A program made the position numbers and the translations under genes. DNA of 64,000 bases. Origin: Paenibacillus sp. E222. GTDB taxonomy: Bacteria; Bacillota; Bacilli; Paenibacillales; Paenibacillaceae. Location of the stretch: the NCBI RefSeq assembly GCF_013401555.1, contig NZ_CP058552.1, positions 868,001-932,000 of the forward strand, read 5' to 3'. Shown in pieces: positions 43,000-51,716 of the stretch. The notes under the pieces are model-generated. The model worked only from the letters and a program-made list of their open reading frames with translations, was not told the origin of the DNA and did not search any database. How positions within the stretch are numbered: the first letter of the stretch is position 1; the number at the start of each line of letters is the position of its first letter.

Positions 43000-43025
43000 A
43001 TGCCTGGTTTCCCCAGTAACAGTCC
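42996..43025 (-). promoter_or_regulatory. RAT antiterminator site upstream of licT
   Basis: The minus strand reads GGACTGTTACTGGGGAAACC followed by AGGCATGACC. It keeps the conserved bulge and stem bases of the LicT target and is nearly the same as the copy before bglP except in the loop. Confidence 0.9.
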
Positions 43026-43044
43026 GTGTTATGAATATACGTTT

Positions 43045-43072
43045 ATTATAGTGCTGTTTTCGTAAAAGTCAA
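43045..43072 (-). promoter_or_regulatory. SigA promoter of the licT-bgl operon
   Basis: On the minus strand TTGACT (43067-43072), a 16-base spacer and a consensus TATAAT (43045-43050) lie about 20 bases before the RAT. Confidence 0.85.
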
Positions 43073-43292
43073 TCATCCAATGTCAGGAAAAAAATTAACC
43101 TCTCTTTCATTGAAGGATATATACACCCGAATCGAAGGGAACGTGCACACCCAATACGTCATATATAACGAGCACTTTTTTTCAAACTAAAAAAAAATGT
43201 GACCCTATGCCCTGCACGGCAGTCTAATTCATATAAAAACCAACCAGCCCAGTGCTGTGTTCATTCCTCCCATACGAAAGGAGCTGTCACCC

Positions 43293-43832
43293 ATGGATTC
43301 ACCCGATCTCATCAAGCTAGCCATTCAGGGAGATCGCGATGCCTTCATCAGGCTAATCCGAGAGATTGAAAATTCCCTATACAATACCGCAATATCCATG
43401 CTGCGAAAAGAGGAGGATGTGGCGGATGCCATTCAGGAGACCATCCTGAAAGCCTACAAATCCATGCACACCCTCCGGGAACCCCAGTACTTCAAAACAT
43501 GGATGTTCCGCATTCTTATTAATGAATGCAATACCCTGCTATCCCGTCGTACCCGCTCCACTTCCTATGCAGAAGTACCACTGTCAAGACAGCTGGAGCC
43601 TTCCAGTCCCTATGATGAGGTGGACATGAGGGAAGCGGTCGATCAACTGGAAGAGTCCAAGCGAATTGTCATTGTGCTGCATTATTTTGAAGATTTGAGT
43701 CTGCGTCAAGTCGCGGATGCGCTGGGGCTATCTGAAAGCGCAGTGAAAATGAGGCTGACACGGGCAAGGAAAGAACTGTACCACAAATTCAGAAACTTTC
43801 GGGAGGTAAAATTCCATGTCGAACCCGTTTAA
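43293..43832 (+). CDS. ECF-type RNA polymerase sigma factor
   Basis: The 179-residue protein has sigma region 2 (ISMLRKEEDVADAIQETILK near 37-56) for -10 binding and core contact, and region 4 (DLSLRQVADALGLSESAVKM near 132-151) as the -35 helix-turn-helix. Its length is normal for an ECF factor. I chose ATG 43293 with AGGAG nine bases upstream, and not the longer frame at 43257. The gene overlaps the DUF4179 gene by 17 bases, which is the usual sigma/anti-sigma pairing. It probably responds to an envelope signal. I see no convincing autoregulated ECF promoter in the upstream region. Confidence 0.92.
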   Translation: MDSPDLIKLAIQGDRDAFIRLIREIENSLYNTAISMLRKEEDVADAIQETILKAYKSMHTLREPQYFKTWMFRILINECNTLLSRRTRSTSYAEVPLSRQLEPSSPYDEVDMREAVDQLEESKRIVIVLHYFEDLSLRQVADALGLSESAVKMRLTRARKELYHKFRNFREVKFHVEPV

Positions 43833-44934
43833 TATCGATCAGAAGTTAAAAGAACAAGCAAAGGAGCGTCCAATTATGTCTGAAATCGTACGTAACCGCA
43901 TTGATGCTACACTGGGGTCTCTGCCAGAATCACCAAACACCCTGAACATCGAACAGGGCGCAGGGCGCGGGCTGCGCAAAGGATTACGCCGCACGGCAGC
44001 CGCAACAATTGCAGCCGGTGTACTGGCCGTGACCGTATTTGCATCAGGCTTTGTCTCTCCGGTCATGGCTGACTCCTTGCGCCAAATACCGCTTGTAGGC
44101 AGTCTCTTCAGCTCCATCGAAGCCGATATGGGGCTTAGAACAGCGGGTAACGAAGGTTTAACTACCCCTGTGAACCGCTCCTTTGCTTATCAGGATGTGA
44201 AGCTCGAAGTATTGGAAACGGTATATGACGGTACACGCGCAGCGTTTCTGGTTCACGTCACTGCACCCAATCTGAATCAGGGCATGTATGACAACGGCAA
44301 GGACATTGTGAAGCTGAGCAGCGGCATCGAGAACGTCTTTTTCCAAGCCAACGGGTCCCGACCGGACAGCGGTCTGTTCTACAGTTCCACCGGGGCGAAC
44401 GAGCCAGACACCCTGCTTTTTGAACAGGTCATTCCCTCCGATCAGAAAGACGCCTTCCCGGATCAGTTTGACGCTAAAGTCAAGTTGACGCTTCAAGGGA
44501 TTGATCACGAGTTTGAGTTGACAGTTCCTTTTGCCAAATCAACAGATAACATCCACCATGTTCAGCCTGATACCGTCATGACCCATGATCTGTATACAGC
44601 TGCTGTTACGAAAGCCGACGTTACACCTGTCACCACCCGCTTAACTACCGTTATCGGTTTGAACGATAAGAGTACACTTACGGCAAAAGAGGAAGAACAG
44701 CTGCGTCACATCGGATTTGCCGTCTATGATGATCAGGGGCGGCAGCTGACTGCACTCAGTGGCGAGGGCATGTACGAGGGCAACCAGCTGAAATCGGAAC
44801 GCATCTATGCTACAACAGCCAAAGATGTAAAATACCTGATGGTGAAACCTTTCGAGATCAAGGATGACTTCGCCGAAGAGGTTAAAGACACGCAATTCAT
44901 CAAGGGAATGGAAATGAAGATTCAGCTTCAATAG
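43816..44934 (+). CDS. DUF4179 membrane protein, probable anti-sigma factor
   Basis: The 372-residue protein has a cytoplasmic N-terminus (about 1-55, charged), a single transmembrane helix (about 58-76, AAATIAAGVLAVTVFASGF) and a large outside domain. The DUF4179 part is visible as RSFAYQDVKLEVLETVYDGT near 116-135. Proteins of this layout bind an ECF factor at the membrane and release it on stress. The start lies inside the sigma gene, with GGGAGG nine bases before it, so translation is coupled. The signal sensed is unknown. Confidence 0.87.
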   Translation: MSNPFNIDQKLKEQAKERPIMSEIVRNRIDATLGSLPESPNTLNIEQGAGRGLRKGLRRTAAATIAAGVLAVTVFASGFVSPVMADSLRQIPLVGSLFSSIEADMGLRTAGNEGLTTPVNRSFAYQDVKLEVLETVYDGTRAAFLVHVTAPNLNQGMYDNGKDIVKLSSGIENVFFQANGSRPDSGLFYSSTGANEPDTLLFEQVIPSDQKDAFPDQFDAKVKLTLQGIDHEFELTVPFAKSTDNIHHVQPDTVMTHDLYTAAVTKADVTPVTTRLTTVIGLNDKSTLTAKEEEQLRHIGFAVYDDQGRQLTALSGEGMYEGNQLKSERIYATTAKDVKYLMVKPFEIKDDFAEEVKDTQFIKGMEMKIQLQ

Positions 44935-44968
44935 CCTGAAACTCATTTCTTTGTAAAGGGGTCATTCC

Positions 44969-45550
44969 ATGTCCATCCAGTATTCCATCTCATCTCCCAT
45001 CGTACTTGGTCCTCTATTCGTTTTGGTCCTGCTTATCCTGGTGCTTCATGCCAGGTTGAGCAGCACCAGGTATACGGTCAGACAGTATGTGTTGGTGCTC
45101 GCATTAGCCATATATATGTTGGGTATTATGCACTTTGTATTCTTCCCTATCGACGTGAACATCGGGATCTATGCCAATCAGACCCCCTGGTATCAAAGCA
45201 TTCAATGGATTCCGCTTCTGACCGCAGATGCATCAAGTTTTCTCCTAAACATCCTGCTGTTTATGCCACTGGGGTTTATGCTTCCTTTGGCAAGGCCTTG
45301 GATTCACTCGATACGAACAGCAGCAGCAGCAGGATTGGCCCTGAGTTTTCTCATCGAAATAACACAACTCCTGCTCCGAGTAACCTTGGGCAATGGTCGC
45401 AGCACCGATCTGAACGATCTAATAGCCAATACAGCAGGAAGTGTAATTGGCTTTGTTATCCTGAATATGTTCTCAAAAAGTTCCATCGGACAGCGCCTAA
45501 TAGCCATATGGGAGTTACCTCATGGTGCATCCTCCAAAGATATGCAGTAA
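44969..45550 (+). CDS. VanZ-family membrane protein
   Basis: The 193-residue protein has five hydrophobic segments and VanZ-type features: FLLNILLFMPLGFMLPL near 90-106, SFLIEITQLLLRVTLG, and TDLNDLIANTAGSVIGF near 140-156. VanZ relatives affect resistance to glycopeptides such as teicoplanin in some hosts, but most are uncharacterised. It lies 34 bases after the anti-sigma gene with AAAGGGG before the start, so it may be in the sigma operon and belong to the same envelope response. Confidence 0.88.
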   Translation: MSIQYSISSPIVLGPLFVLVLLILVLHARLSSTRYTVRQYVLVLALAIYMLGIMHFVFFPIDVNIGIYANQTPWYQSIQWIPLLTADASSFLLNILLFMPLGFMLPLARPWIHSIRTAAAAGLALSFLIEITQLLLRVTLGNGRSTDLNDLIANTAGSVIGFVILNMFSKSSIGQRLIAIWELPHGASSKDMQ

Positions 45551-45670
45551 TTGATAAGCAGCAAACATAACTTGCCCTGGAAGGCAAAACATGGTCCATC
45601 CGCCAATGATGAAAAAAGCCGTCTGCTATGTTACAATGATGGAATTGTGTATTCACAGACAGACATGTGG

Positions 45671-45714
45671 ATAAAGGCATGAACGAAGGATTTCTGGTTC
45701 GCCTTTATTCATTC
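45671..45714 (+). other. Strong hairpin upstream of udk
   Basis: ATAAAGGC followed by GAAC pairs with GTTC-GCCTTTAT around a twelve-base loop (with a small bulge). Few T residues follow, so it may be a weak terminator after the VanZ gene or a leader structure of udk. Confidence 0.45.
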
Positions 45715-45751
45715 ATCATGCTGCCATTCTAGGGAGGTTTATGGAACAATC

Positions 45752-46384
45752 ATGCTCATTATTGGTATCGCCGGAGGAACCGGCTCCGGTAAAACGACGG
45801 TAGCTCGCTCCGTCATAGACCGTCTTGGATCGGGCAAAGTGACTTTCATATCCCAAGACAACTATTACAAAGACCAGTCGCAGCTCACCCCTGAGCAACG
45901 TCGACTCACCAATTACGATCATCCGTTTGCATTCGATAATGATCTGTTAATTGAGCATCTTACCCTGTTAAAACAAGGACAAACCGCATATGCCCCCGTA
46001 TATGACTTCACCATAGATAACCGTGCCGCTAATGAAACGGTTGAACTGGCACCGAACCATATCGTTATTGTGGAAGGACTGCATGTCCTGATCGATGAAC
46101 ATCTGCGCGCCCTTCTGGATATCAAGGTATTTGTTGATACGGATTCCGATGTGCGTATTCTGCGCAGAGTACTGCGGGATATGGAAGAACGCGGCCGTAC
46201 GATTCAATCCGTGTACAAACAATATCTCGACACCGTTAAACCGATGCATGATGCTTTTATCGAGCCTTCCAAAAAGTATGCTGACATCATCATTCCCGAA
46301 GGTGGACATAATGAAGTTGGCATTCAGATGTTATCCATTCTGACTGAGAAATATCTGACCGGTGAAAAGTGGAATGGCGCTTAA
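45752..46384 (+). CDS. udk: Uridine kinase
   Basis: Udk phosphorylates uridine and cytidine with ATP or GTP in pyrimidine salvage. The 210-residue protein begins with the P-loop GIAGGTGSGKTTVA (residues 5-18), then SQDNYYKDQSQL, the Tyr/Asp substrate region NYDHPFAFD and IVEGLHVL (residues 103-110). The ATG at 45752 is 14 bases from GGGAGG, an unusually long gap. An out-of-frame ATG at 45741 sits nearer that site and opens a 20-codon ORF ending in TAG inside udk. This could tune translation. The terminator at 46475-46510 follows. Confidence 0.93.
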   Translation: MLIIGIAGGTGSGKTTVARSVIDRLGSGKVTFISQDNYYKDQSQLTPEQRRLTNYDHPFAFDNDLLIEHLTLLKQGQTAYAPVYDFTIDNRAANETVELAPNHIVIVEGLHVLIDEHLRALLDIKVFVDTDSDVRILRRVLRDMEERGRTIQSVYKQYLDTVKPMHDAFIEPSKKYADIIIPEGGHNEVGIQMLSILTEKYLTGEKWNGA

Positions 46385-46474
46385 TGTAATATGATGTTGC
46401 TGCATTAAACGCTCTGCCCTGCTCACATCCGAGTGGAACAAAAACGGGCATCGCTCATACCATATCAACACTAA

Positions 46475-46510
46475 AATCCAGGTTGCGATTAGCGCAATCT
46501 GGATTTTTTG
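46475..46510 (+). terminator. Terminator after udk
   Basis: AATCCAGGTTGCG pairs with CGCAATCTGGATT, followed by a run of T residues on the plus strand. It lies 50 bases before csaA. Confidence 0.9.
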
Positions 46511-46560
46511 GTTATTTCTATTTTATAATGGACTCCATAGCTGAAAGGAGACATCACAAC

Positions 46561-46890
46561 ATGGCTACTTTTGAAGAGTTTATCCAGCATGATATCCGCG
46601 TTGGCACAGTGGTGGAAGCCGAACCTTTTCCAAAGGCACGCATCCCCGCCATTAAAATGACCATCGATTTCGGCCCACTTGGCCTTAAACGTTCGAGCGC
46701 CCAAATTACGAAACGTTATACCCCCGACATGATGATCGGCAAGCAGGTTATTGCTGTAGTCAATTTCCCACCGCGCCGAATTGCCGGTTTTGTATCCGAA
46801 GTACTGGTGCTTGGCGGCGTGCCTGATGAAGGTGACGTTGTATTGTTAACCCCGGATCAGACCTTGCCGAACGGAACACCGATTGCCTGA
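46561..46890 (+). CDS. csaA: CsaA-like chaperone with tRNA-binding fold
   Basis: The 109-residue protein consists of a single OB-fold tRNA-binding domain (IRVGTVVEAEPFPKARIPAI; then IGKQVIAVVNFPPRRIAGF and the C-terminal SEVLVLGG). It is close to the usual 110 residues of CsaA. CsaA has been reported to help protein secretion in Bacillus subtilis, but its true function is not settled. I chose ATG 46561, since GAAAGGAGAC lies upstream. The gene has terminators on both sides and stands alone. Confidence 0.9.
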   Translation: MATFEEFIQHDIRVGTVVEAEPFPKARIPAIKMTIDFGPLGLKRSSAQITKRYTPDMMIGKQVIAVVNFPPRRIAGFVSEVLVLGGVPDEGDVVLLTPDQTLPNGTPIA

Positions 46891-46931
46891 TTTTCATCAT
46901 ATCGCTATCCTGTCTTTACACCTTAAAGCAT

Positions 46932-46966
46932 AAGGCTATGAATCTTCGGATTCGTGGCCTTTTTTT
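46932..46966 (+). terminator. Terminator after csaA
   Basis: AAGGCTATGAATC, a TTCG loop and GATTCGTGGCCTT form a long stem followed by seven T residues. Confidence 0.9.
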
Positions 46967-46997
46967 GCATTTTTCGAGGTTCACAGCATAATGAAAA

Positions 46998-47837
46998 CTA
47001 TTCACCCTGCTCCATGCTTCTCAACCCTTTCGGAGACACCCCTGTCACCCGCTTAAACATCTTGGAAAACAACAATGCATCTGTATATCCCACAGAGTGG
47101 GCCACTTCACTAACCGATAGGGCCGAATGCTGCAGCAATTCAGCTGCCCGGTTCATTCGGTATTCAAGAAAAAAGGCCTGCAGTGACTTGCCGTATCTTC
47201 CCTTGAAAAGTCCTGACAGATATGTGCGATCCAGCCCCACGGCCTGTGCAATATCTAGGATTGAGGTCCTCTGACTATACCTGTTCTCTATAAATTGAAC
47301 GGCCTGCCTGATGTACTCTTCTTTGGTGGACAGAGGACGCTGCAGCTGCTCTCCTGCGGGAGAAGATGCAATCAGCTCGGCGATCAGCCTGTACAGCAGG
47401 CTCTGGTTGAACACATCTCCCTCGGTACGTGTTGATGCTTGAACCATCTCCGCATAGAGACGAGCGAATGTGTCTGGATCTCTGGCATCAAATACAGGAT
47501 GTTCCGGACTGATGTGTGCCCGCTGCATGAATGCCTTGGCATGAACACCTTTGAACCCGAACCAGGAGTAAGTCCATGGCTGCTTCGCATCCGCTTCATA
47601 ATGAATAAGCGTATCCGGAAGAATGACAAAGCCCTGGCCCTGTGTAAGCTCGTATTGCTGATCCGCCATAAACACCGTGCCCCGTCCTTCATGAATGTAA
47701 TGAACAATATAAGCATCCCGAACACCCGGACCCCAATAATGCGACGGATCACAAGCCTGCCAACCGAAAAATAACAGTACCAATTCCATCTGCGTCAAAT
47801 CCATGGGAACTACATTCGTTTCGATTAATTTCAACAT
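46998..47837 (-). CDS. AraC-family transcriptional regulator, divergent from melA
   Basis: The 279-residue protein has an N-terminal cupin-type sugar sensor (about 20-140; YWGPGVRDAYIVHYIHEGRG) and a C-terminal AraC domain (about 175-275) with the two helix-turn-helix motifs SILDIAQAVGLDRTYLSGLF and VSEVAHSVGYTDALLFSKMF. This layout matches MsmR/RafR-type activators of alpha-galactoside genes. It is transcribed away from the GH4 gene, and the 190-base space between them holds a cre site and an extended -10 for this gene (TGTTATAAT on the minus strand at 47882-47890). I infer that it activates melA. Confidence 0.9.
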   Translation of the reverse strand: MLKLIETNVVPMDLTQMELVLLFFGWQACDPSHYWGPGVRDAYIVHYIHEGRGTVFMADQQYELTQGQGFVILPDTLIHYEADAKQPWTYSWFGFKGVHAKAFMQRAHISPEHPVFDARDPDTFARLYAEMVQASTRTEGDVFNQSLLYRLIAELIASSPAGEQLQRPLSTKEEYIRQAVQFIENRYSQRTSILDIAQAVGLDRTYLSGLFKGRYGKSLQAFFLEYRMNRAAELLQHSALSVSEVAHSVGYTDALLFSKMFKRVTGVSPKGLRSMEQGE

Positions 47838-47912
47838 TTCACACTCCCTCTGTTCACCCCAACCGCAATCTCTTCACTAAAATTATAACAGGTAAATAGA
47901 TAAATTATTAGC

Positions 47913-47926
47913 TGTAAGCGAATCCA
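47913..47926 (+). promoter_or_regulatory. cre (CcpA) site between the AraC gene and melA
   Basis: TGTAAGCGAATCCA fits the cre consensus at all defined bases. It lies about 105 bases before the melA start. Confidence 0.65.
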
Positions 47927-48030
47927 AAAATGGGATTATGACATGTTTCAGAGAGGTTGAGCCATAGTTATATGAGCCCGATCCGCCTATATTGGAGGTA
48001 CACCATTTATTCAGGGAGGCTGAACTTGAG

Positions 48031-49332
48031 ATGAACAAAATTACGTTCCTCGGTGCGGGAAGCACCGTTTTTGTCAAAAATGTATTGGGTGATGTCATGA
48101 TGACCGAAGCACTTCAGGATTTTGAGCTGGCGTTGTTCGATATTGATGCTGAACGCCTAAACGACTCAGAGCGTTTGCTTACCAGTATGGCCCGCTCGCT
48201 CGGAAGCCAATGTGCCATTAAAGCTTATACCGACCGCAAGGAAGCACTGCGCGGCGCCAAATATGTAATCAATGCCATTCAGGTGGGTGGATATGATCCA
48301 TGTACCATTACGGATTTTGAGATTCCGAAGAAATATGGATTGCGTCAAACGATTGCCGATACGCTCGGGATTGGCGGGATTTTCCGTAATTTGCGGACGA
48401 TTCCGGTGATGCTCGATTTTGCACGGGATATGCAGGAAGTGTGTCCTGATGCGTGGTTCCTGAACTACACCAACCCGATGGCGGTACTGACAAATGTCAT
48501 GAACGTGCATGGCGGAATTAAAACCGTAGGTCTGTGTCACAGTGTACAGGTGTGTGTGCCGCATCTGTTTGATGCATTGGGGATGGATCAGACGGGTGTG
48601 GTCGCGAAAGTTGCGGGTATCAACCATATGGCCTGGCTGCTTGAAGTAACTCGGGATGGTCAGGATCTGTATCCGGAGATTAAACGTCTGGCGAAGGAAA
48701 AGCAGAAAGAGCAGCATGATGACATGGTGCGTTATGAGCTGATGCAGCGTTTTGGATACTATGTAACCGAGTCCTCCGAGCATAATGCCGAGTACCATCC
48801 TTATTTTATCAAACGAAACTACCCGGAGCTGATCGAACGCTTCAACATTCCGCTGGATGAGTATCCGCGCCGCTGCGTGAATCAGATTGAAGGCTGGAAA
48901 GAAATGCGTGAGAAGCTGTTATCCAGCGAAAATATCGAACATACACGCAGCCGTGAATACGCTTCGCATATTATGGAGGCTATGGAGACGGATCGCCCTT
49001 ACAAAATCGGCGGTAATGTCATGAATAACGGACTGATCACCAACCTGCCTCGTGAAGCCTGTGTTGAGGTGCCTTGTCTTGTTGATGGTTCAGGTATCAG
49101 CCCGACGTATATCGGGGACCTGCCTCCGCAGCTTGCAGCATTGAACCGTACGAATATTAACACCCAATTGTTGACCATTGAAGCAGCGATTACGGGCAAA
49201 AGAGAACACATCTATCATGCCGCGATGCTTGACCCGCATACCGCTGCCGAGCTGTCCATTGATGATATCGTCTCCATGTGTGATGAACTGATTGAAGCTC
49301 ATGGCGACTGGTTGCCGAAGTACACGTCATAA
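48031..49332 (+). CDS. melA: GH4 alpha-galactosidase
   Basis: GH4 enzymes use NAD and a divalent metal to cleave alpha-galactosides by oxidation and elimination. The 433-residue length is normal for MelA. The Rossmann start is ITFLGAGSTVFVKN (residues 3-16), and IADTLGIGGIFRNLRTIPVM is the family core near 109-128. FLNYTNPMAVLTN and LCHSVQ supply metal-binding Cys and nearby residues, and GINHMAWLL follows near 200-208. I chose ATG 48031 with AGGGAGG eleven bases upstream. It has no sugar transporter beside it and ends in its own terminator. Confidence 0.92.
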   Translation: MNKITFLGAGSTVFVKNVLGDVMMTEALQDFELALFDIDAERLNDSERLLTSMARSLGSQCAIKAYTDRKEALRGAKYVINAIQVGGYDPCTITDFEIPKKYGLRQTIADTLGIGGIFRNLRTIPVMLDFARDMQEVCPDAWFLNYTNPMAVLTNVMNVHGGIKTVGLCHSVQVCVPHLFDALGMDQTGVVAKVAGINHMAWLLEVTRDGQDLYPEIKRLAKEKQKEQHDDMVRYELMQRFGYYVTESSEHNAEYHPYFIKRNYPELIERFNIPLDEYPRRCVNQIEGWKEMREKLLSSENIEHTRSREYASHIMEAMETDRPYKIGGNVMNNGLITNLPREACVEVPCLVDGSGISPTYIGDLPPQLAALNRTNINTQLLTIEAAITGKREHIYHAAMLDPHTAAELSIDDIVSMCDELIEAHGDWLPKYTS

Positions 49333-49354
49333 GAAGTCCATCGTTTGCAATTCT

Positions 49355-49400
49355 AAAAGCACTAGTCTCCTCCTCAATAGGGAGGGGCTGGTGCTTTTTT
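49355..49400 (+). terminator. Terminator after melA
   Basis: AAAAGCACTAGTCTCCTCC pairs with GGAGGGGCTGGTGCTTTT, followed by T residues. It also faces the end of kdpE on the other strand. Confidence 0.85.
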
Positions 49401-49423
49401 GAGCTTTCGTCTTGTTTCCCAGC

Positions 49424-50122
49424 CTAATCCTGAAGCAGAAAACGATAGCCGATTCCCGGCTCGGTCTGAATAAAACGGGGACGCATGGGATCTTCCTGTA
49501 ATTTTTTGCGCAGATGCCCGACATATACCCGCAAGTAATGACTGTCCGACTCATGATGATGCCCTCCCCACACTTGTTGCAGCAGCTGGCGTTGGGTAAT
49601 AATTTTGCCTGCATGGGTTGCGAGTACTTTCAGCATTTCATACTCAGTCGGTGTTAGCTTTACGGGTGACCCGTCCAAATTGACCTGTCTCTGGGCCAAA
49701 TCAATGGTGAGTGGTCCAAAACGCAGTATCGGCTCATCCGTAGTTTTGGCCACATGGCGAAGGGCAACCCGAATACGGGCAACGAGCTCTCCCATGCCAA
49801 ACGGTTTGGTGACATAATCATCCGCCCCGCCATCAAGTGCAGCAATTTTATCCTCTTCGCGATCCTTTGCAGTCAGTACAATGACTGGTACCTGCGACCA
49901 TTCCCGAATCCGCTGAAGTACATCCATTCCGGACATTCCAGGCAAGCCCAGATCAAGCACAATCAGATCAGGATGCACAATGCTCGCCTGAATGACCGCT
50001 TCTTCTCCGTCGGCGCATTCGTGAATCTCAAATTGGTGCGCCTGAAGCGTAACCTTCAGCAGTTTACGGATTTGCGGTTCATCATCCACAATTAATATGC
50101 GCGCGCCTTGCGGTGCCGTCAT
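49424..50122 (-). CDS. kdpE: KdpE-type response regulator
   Basis: This 232-residue OmpR/PhoB-type regulator has an N-terminal receiver (LIVDDEPQIRKLL near 9-21, phospho-Asp in LIVLDLGLPGMSG near 54) and a C-terminal winged helix (TPTEYEMLKVLATHAGKIIT). It would activate the kdp genes at low potassium. I chose ATG 50122, since the longer frame to 50278 runs into the kinase gene without a ribosome site. The start lies next to the end of the KdpD C-terminal gene, so the two are co-translated. Confidence 0.92.
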   Translation of the reverse strand: MTAPQGARILIVDDEPQIRKLLKVTLQAHQFEIHECADGEEAVIQASIVHPDLIVLDLGLPGMSGMDVLQRIREWSQVPVIVLTAKDREEDKIAALDGGADDYVTKPFGMGELVARIRVALRHVAKTTDEPILRFGPLTIDLAQRQVNLDGSPVKLTPTEYEMLKVLATHAGKIITQRQLLQQVWGGHHHESDSHYLRVYVGHLRKKLQEDPMRPRFIQTEPGIGYRFLLQD

Positions 50123-50123
50123 G

Positions 50124-51716
50124 TCATTCTTCCTCTCCTTGTCCCATATACGGGAATGATGCTTCGGGTTCCTCTGTGGGCAAACAGATGCATACCCGCG
50201 TCCCGCCTCCCGGATTCGGTTCTGCGGTGATTGTACCTCCGTGAACCTCGACGATTCCTCTACAGATGGCAAGCCCAAGTCCCGTACCTGTCACATGCCG
50301 GGACGATTCGGATCGATAAAATTTTTCAAACACCCGCTCGCGGTCTGCTTCCGGAATCCCGACACCCGAATCAGCCACCACAATGGTCATTCGTCCATGC
50401 CACTCATCCATCTTCACCGTAATGACGATTTCACTGTCCTCTGGAGAATATTTGATGGCATTGCTGATCACGTTGACCAGAACCTGCTCCAGCAAAACCT
50501 CATCCCCGGATACAAATGGCGGCTGATCCGGCAATTCCACTCGAATGCGACGTTGCTGGATGAATTGTTGAACCTGGGTTAACACAATGCCGATCATGTC
50601 GCCCACGTCGCACCATTTTCTGCGCAGCTGCAGCATGCCACTCTCCAGCTTCACCATGCCCAGCAAATTCGTTACCAGCCTGTTCATACGCAGAGCTCCA
50701 TCCCGAATATTGCCTGTCAGTTCTTTACGATCCTCCGGGGTAAATAGAGAATCATTCTCCAGCAAACCTGTCGCTGAACCAATGATGGCCGTAAGGGGTG
50801 TGCGCAGCTCATGGGATACCGAGTCCAGCAAAGCGGTGCGAATTCGTTCCGATTCAGCCGTCACCTGCGCGAGTCTCGCTTCTTCAGCCAGCTTGACTCG
50901 AGCAATGGCACTTGCTGCCAGCCCGCCACATGCTTCCAGCAAACGCAGCTCTTCCCGTTGCTCCTGAAGATCGCTGGATTCCAGATTCACGGCGAGCACC
51001 CCATGGATCTGGTCTTCTGTACGCAGCGGCACATACAGACCAGACGATTCCCGCAGGCTGGAGGAGCCGCGTCCGGCGATTTCGCCATGTTGATACACCC
51101 ATTTGGCAATAGCGACTTCAGCTTCTCCTTCACCCCAGGCTATTACATCCGAATCCTCCGAGGAGGAGGTAACCTGAAGTTCGCCTTGTGCATTCGGGAG
51201 ATATATTGCCGCCGGTGTTCCAAGTGTCAGTGACACTTGTCTCGCAATGTTGCCGAGTAGGGTATGCAAATCTGTAACAGCCGTCATCTGACGACTTAGA
51301 GCATACAGCGAATTCGTCGTAATCTCGCGTTGTTTTACCACCTCCAGCTGCTGCCGCAGGCGTCCCGCCAGACTCGCGGTTAATACCGCCACTGCCAAAT
51401 ACACAACAAAGGAAAATATATATCGCAAATCTTCAACCGTAAAACTGAGATAAGGAGGAACAAAAAAGAAGTCAAAGGCAACGACGCTAAGACTTGCTGC
51501 ATATATGGCCGGCCCCATTCCCCAGTACACAGCGCTGACCAATACTGGAAAAAGATAAATTAACCCCACGTTAACCAGGTCATCGCTAATCCCTATTACA
51601 TGAAGCAGAAGGGTTAACAATGTGATTCCAAGGGTTACCCATATATATTTGGGAACACGGTTCAGCTTCAGCCGGACGTCTTCCCCTTTATTTCGTTCAG
51701 ACACAGCACATCTCAC
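50124..51716 (-). CDS. kdpD: KdpD C-terminal half: membrane histidine kinase as a separate protein
   Basis: The 530-residue protein starts with four closely spaced membrane helices (about 20-115; DUF4118-type) and continues with a GAF-like domain. The kinase core has the phospho-His in DSVSHELRTPLTAIIGSAT near residue 304, VLVNVISNAIKYSP, DSGVGIPEADRE and GTGLGLAICRG. This equals the second half of a normal KdpD of about 900 residues. The GTG start at 51716 overlaps the stop of the N-terminal gene, so the two proteins are probably made in equal amounts and act as one sensor. Confidence 0.88.
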   Translation of the reverse strand: MRCAVSERNKGEDVRLKLNRVPKYIWVTLGITLLTLLLHVIGISDDLVNVGLIYLFPVLVSAVYWGMGPAIYAASLSVVAFDFFFVPPYLSFTVEDLRYIFSFVVYLAVAVLTASLAGRLRQQLEVVKQREITTNSLYALSRQMTAVTDLHTLLGNIARQVSLTLGTPAAIYLPNAQGELQVTSSSEDSDVIAWGEGEAEVAIAKWVYQHGEIAGRGSSSLRESSGLYVPLRTEDQIHGVLAVNLESSDLQEQREELRLLEACGGLAASAIARVKLAEEARLAQVTAESERIRTALLDSVSHELRTPLTAIIGSATGLLENDSLFTPEDRKELTGNIRDGALRMNRLVTNLLGMVKLESGMLQLRRKWCDVGDMIGIVLTQVQQFIQQRRIRVELPDQPPFVSGDEVLLEQVLVNVISNAIKYSPEDSEIVITVKMDEWHGRMTIVVADSGVGIPEADRERVFEKFYRSESSRHVTGTGLGLAICRGIVEVHGGTITAEPNPGGGTRVCICLPTEEPEASFPYMGQGEEE

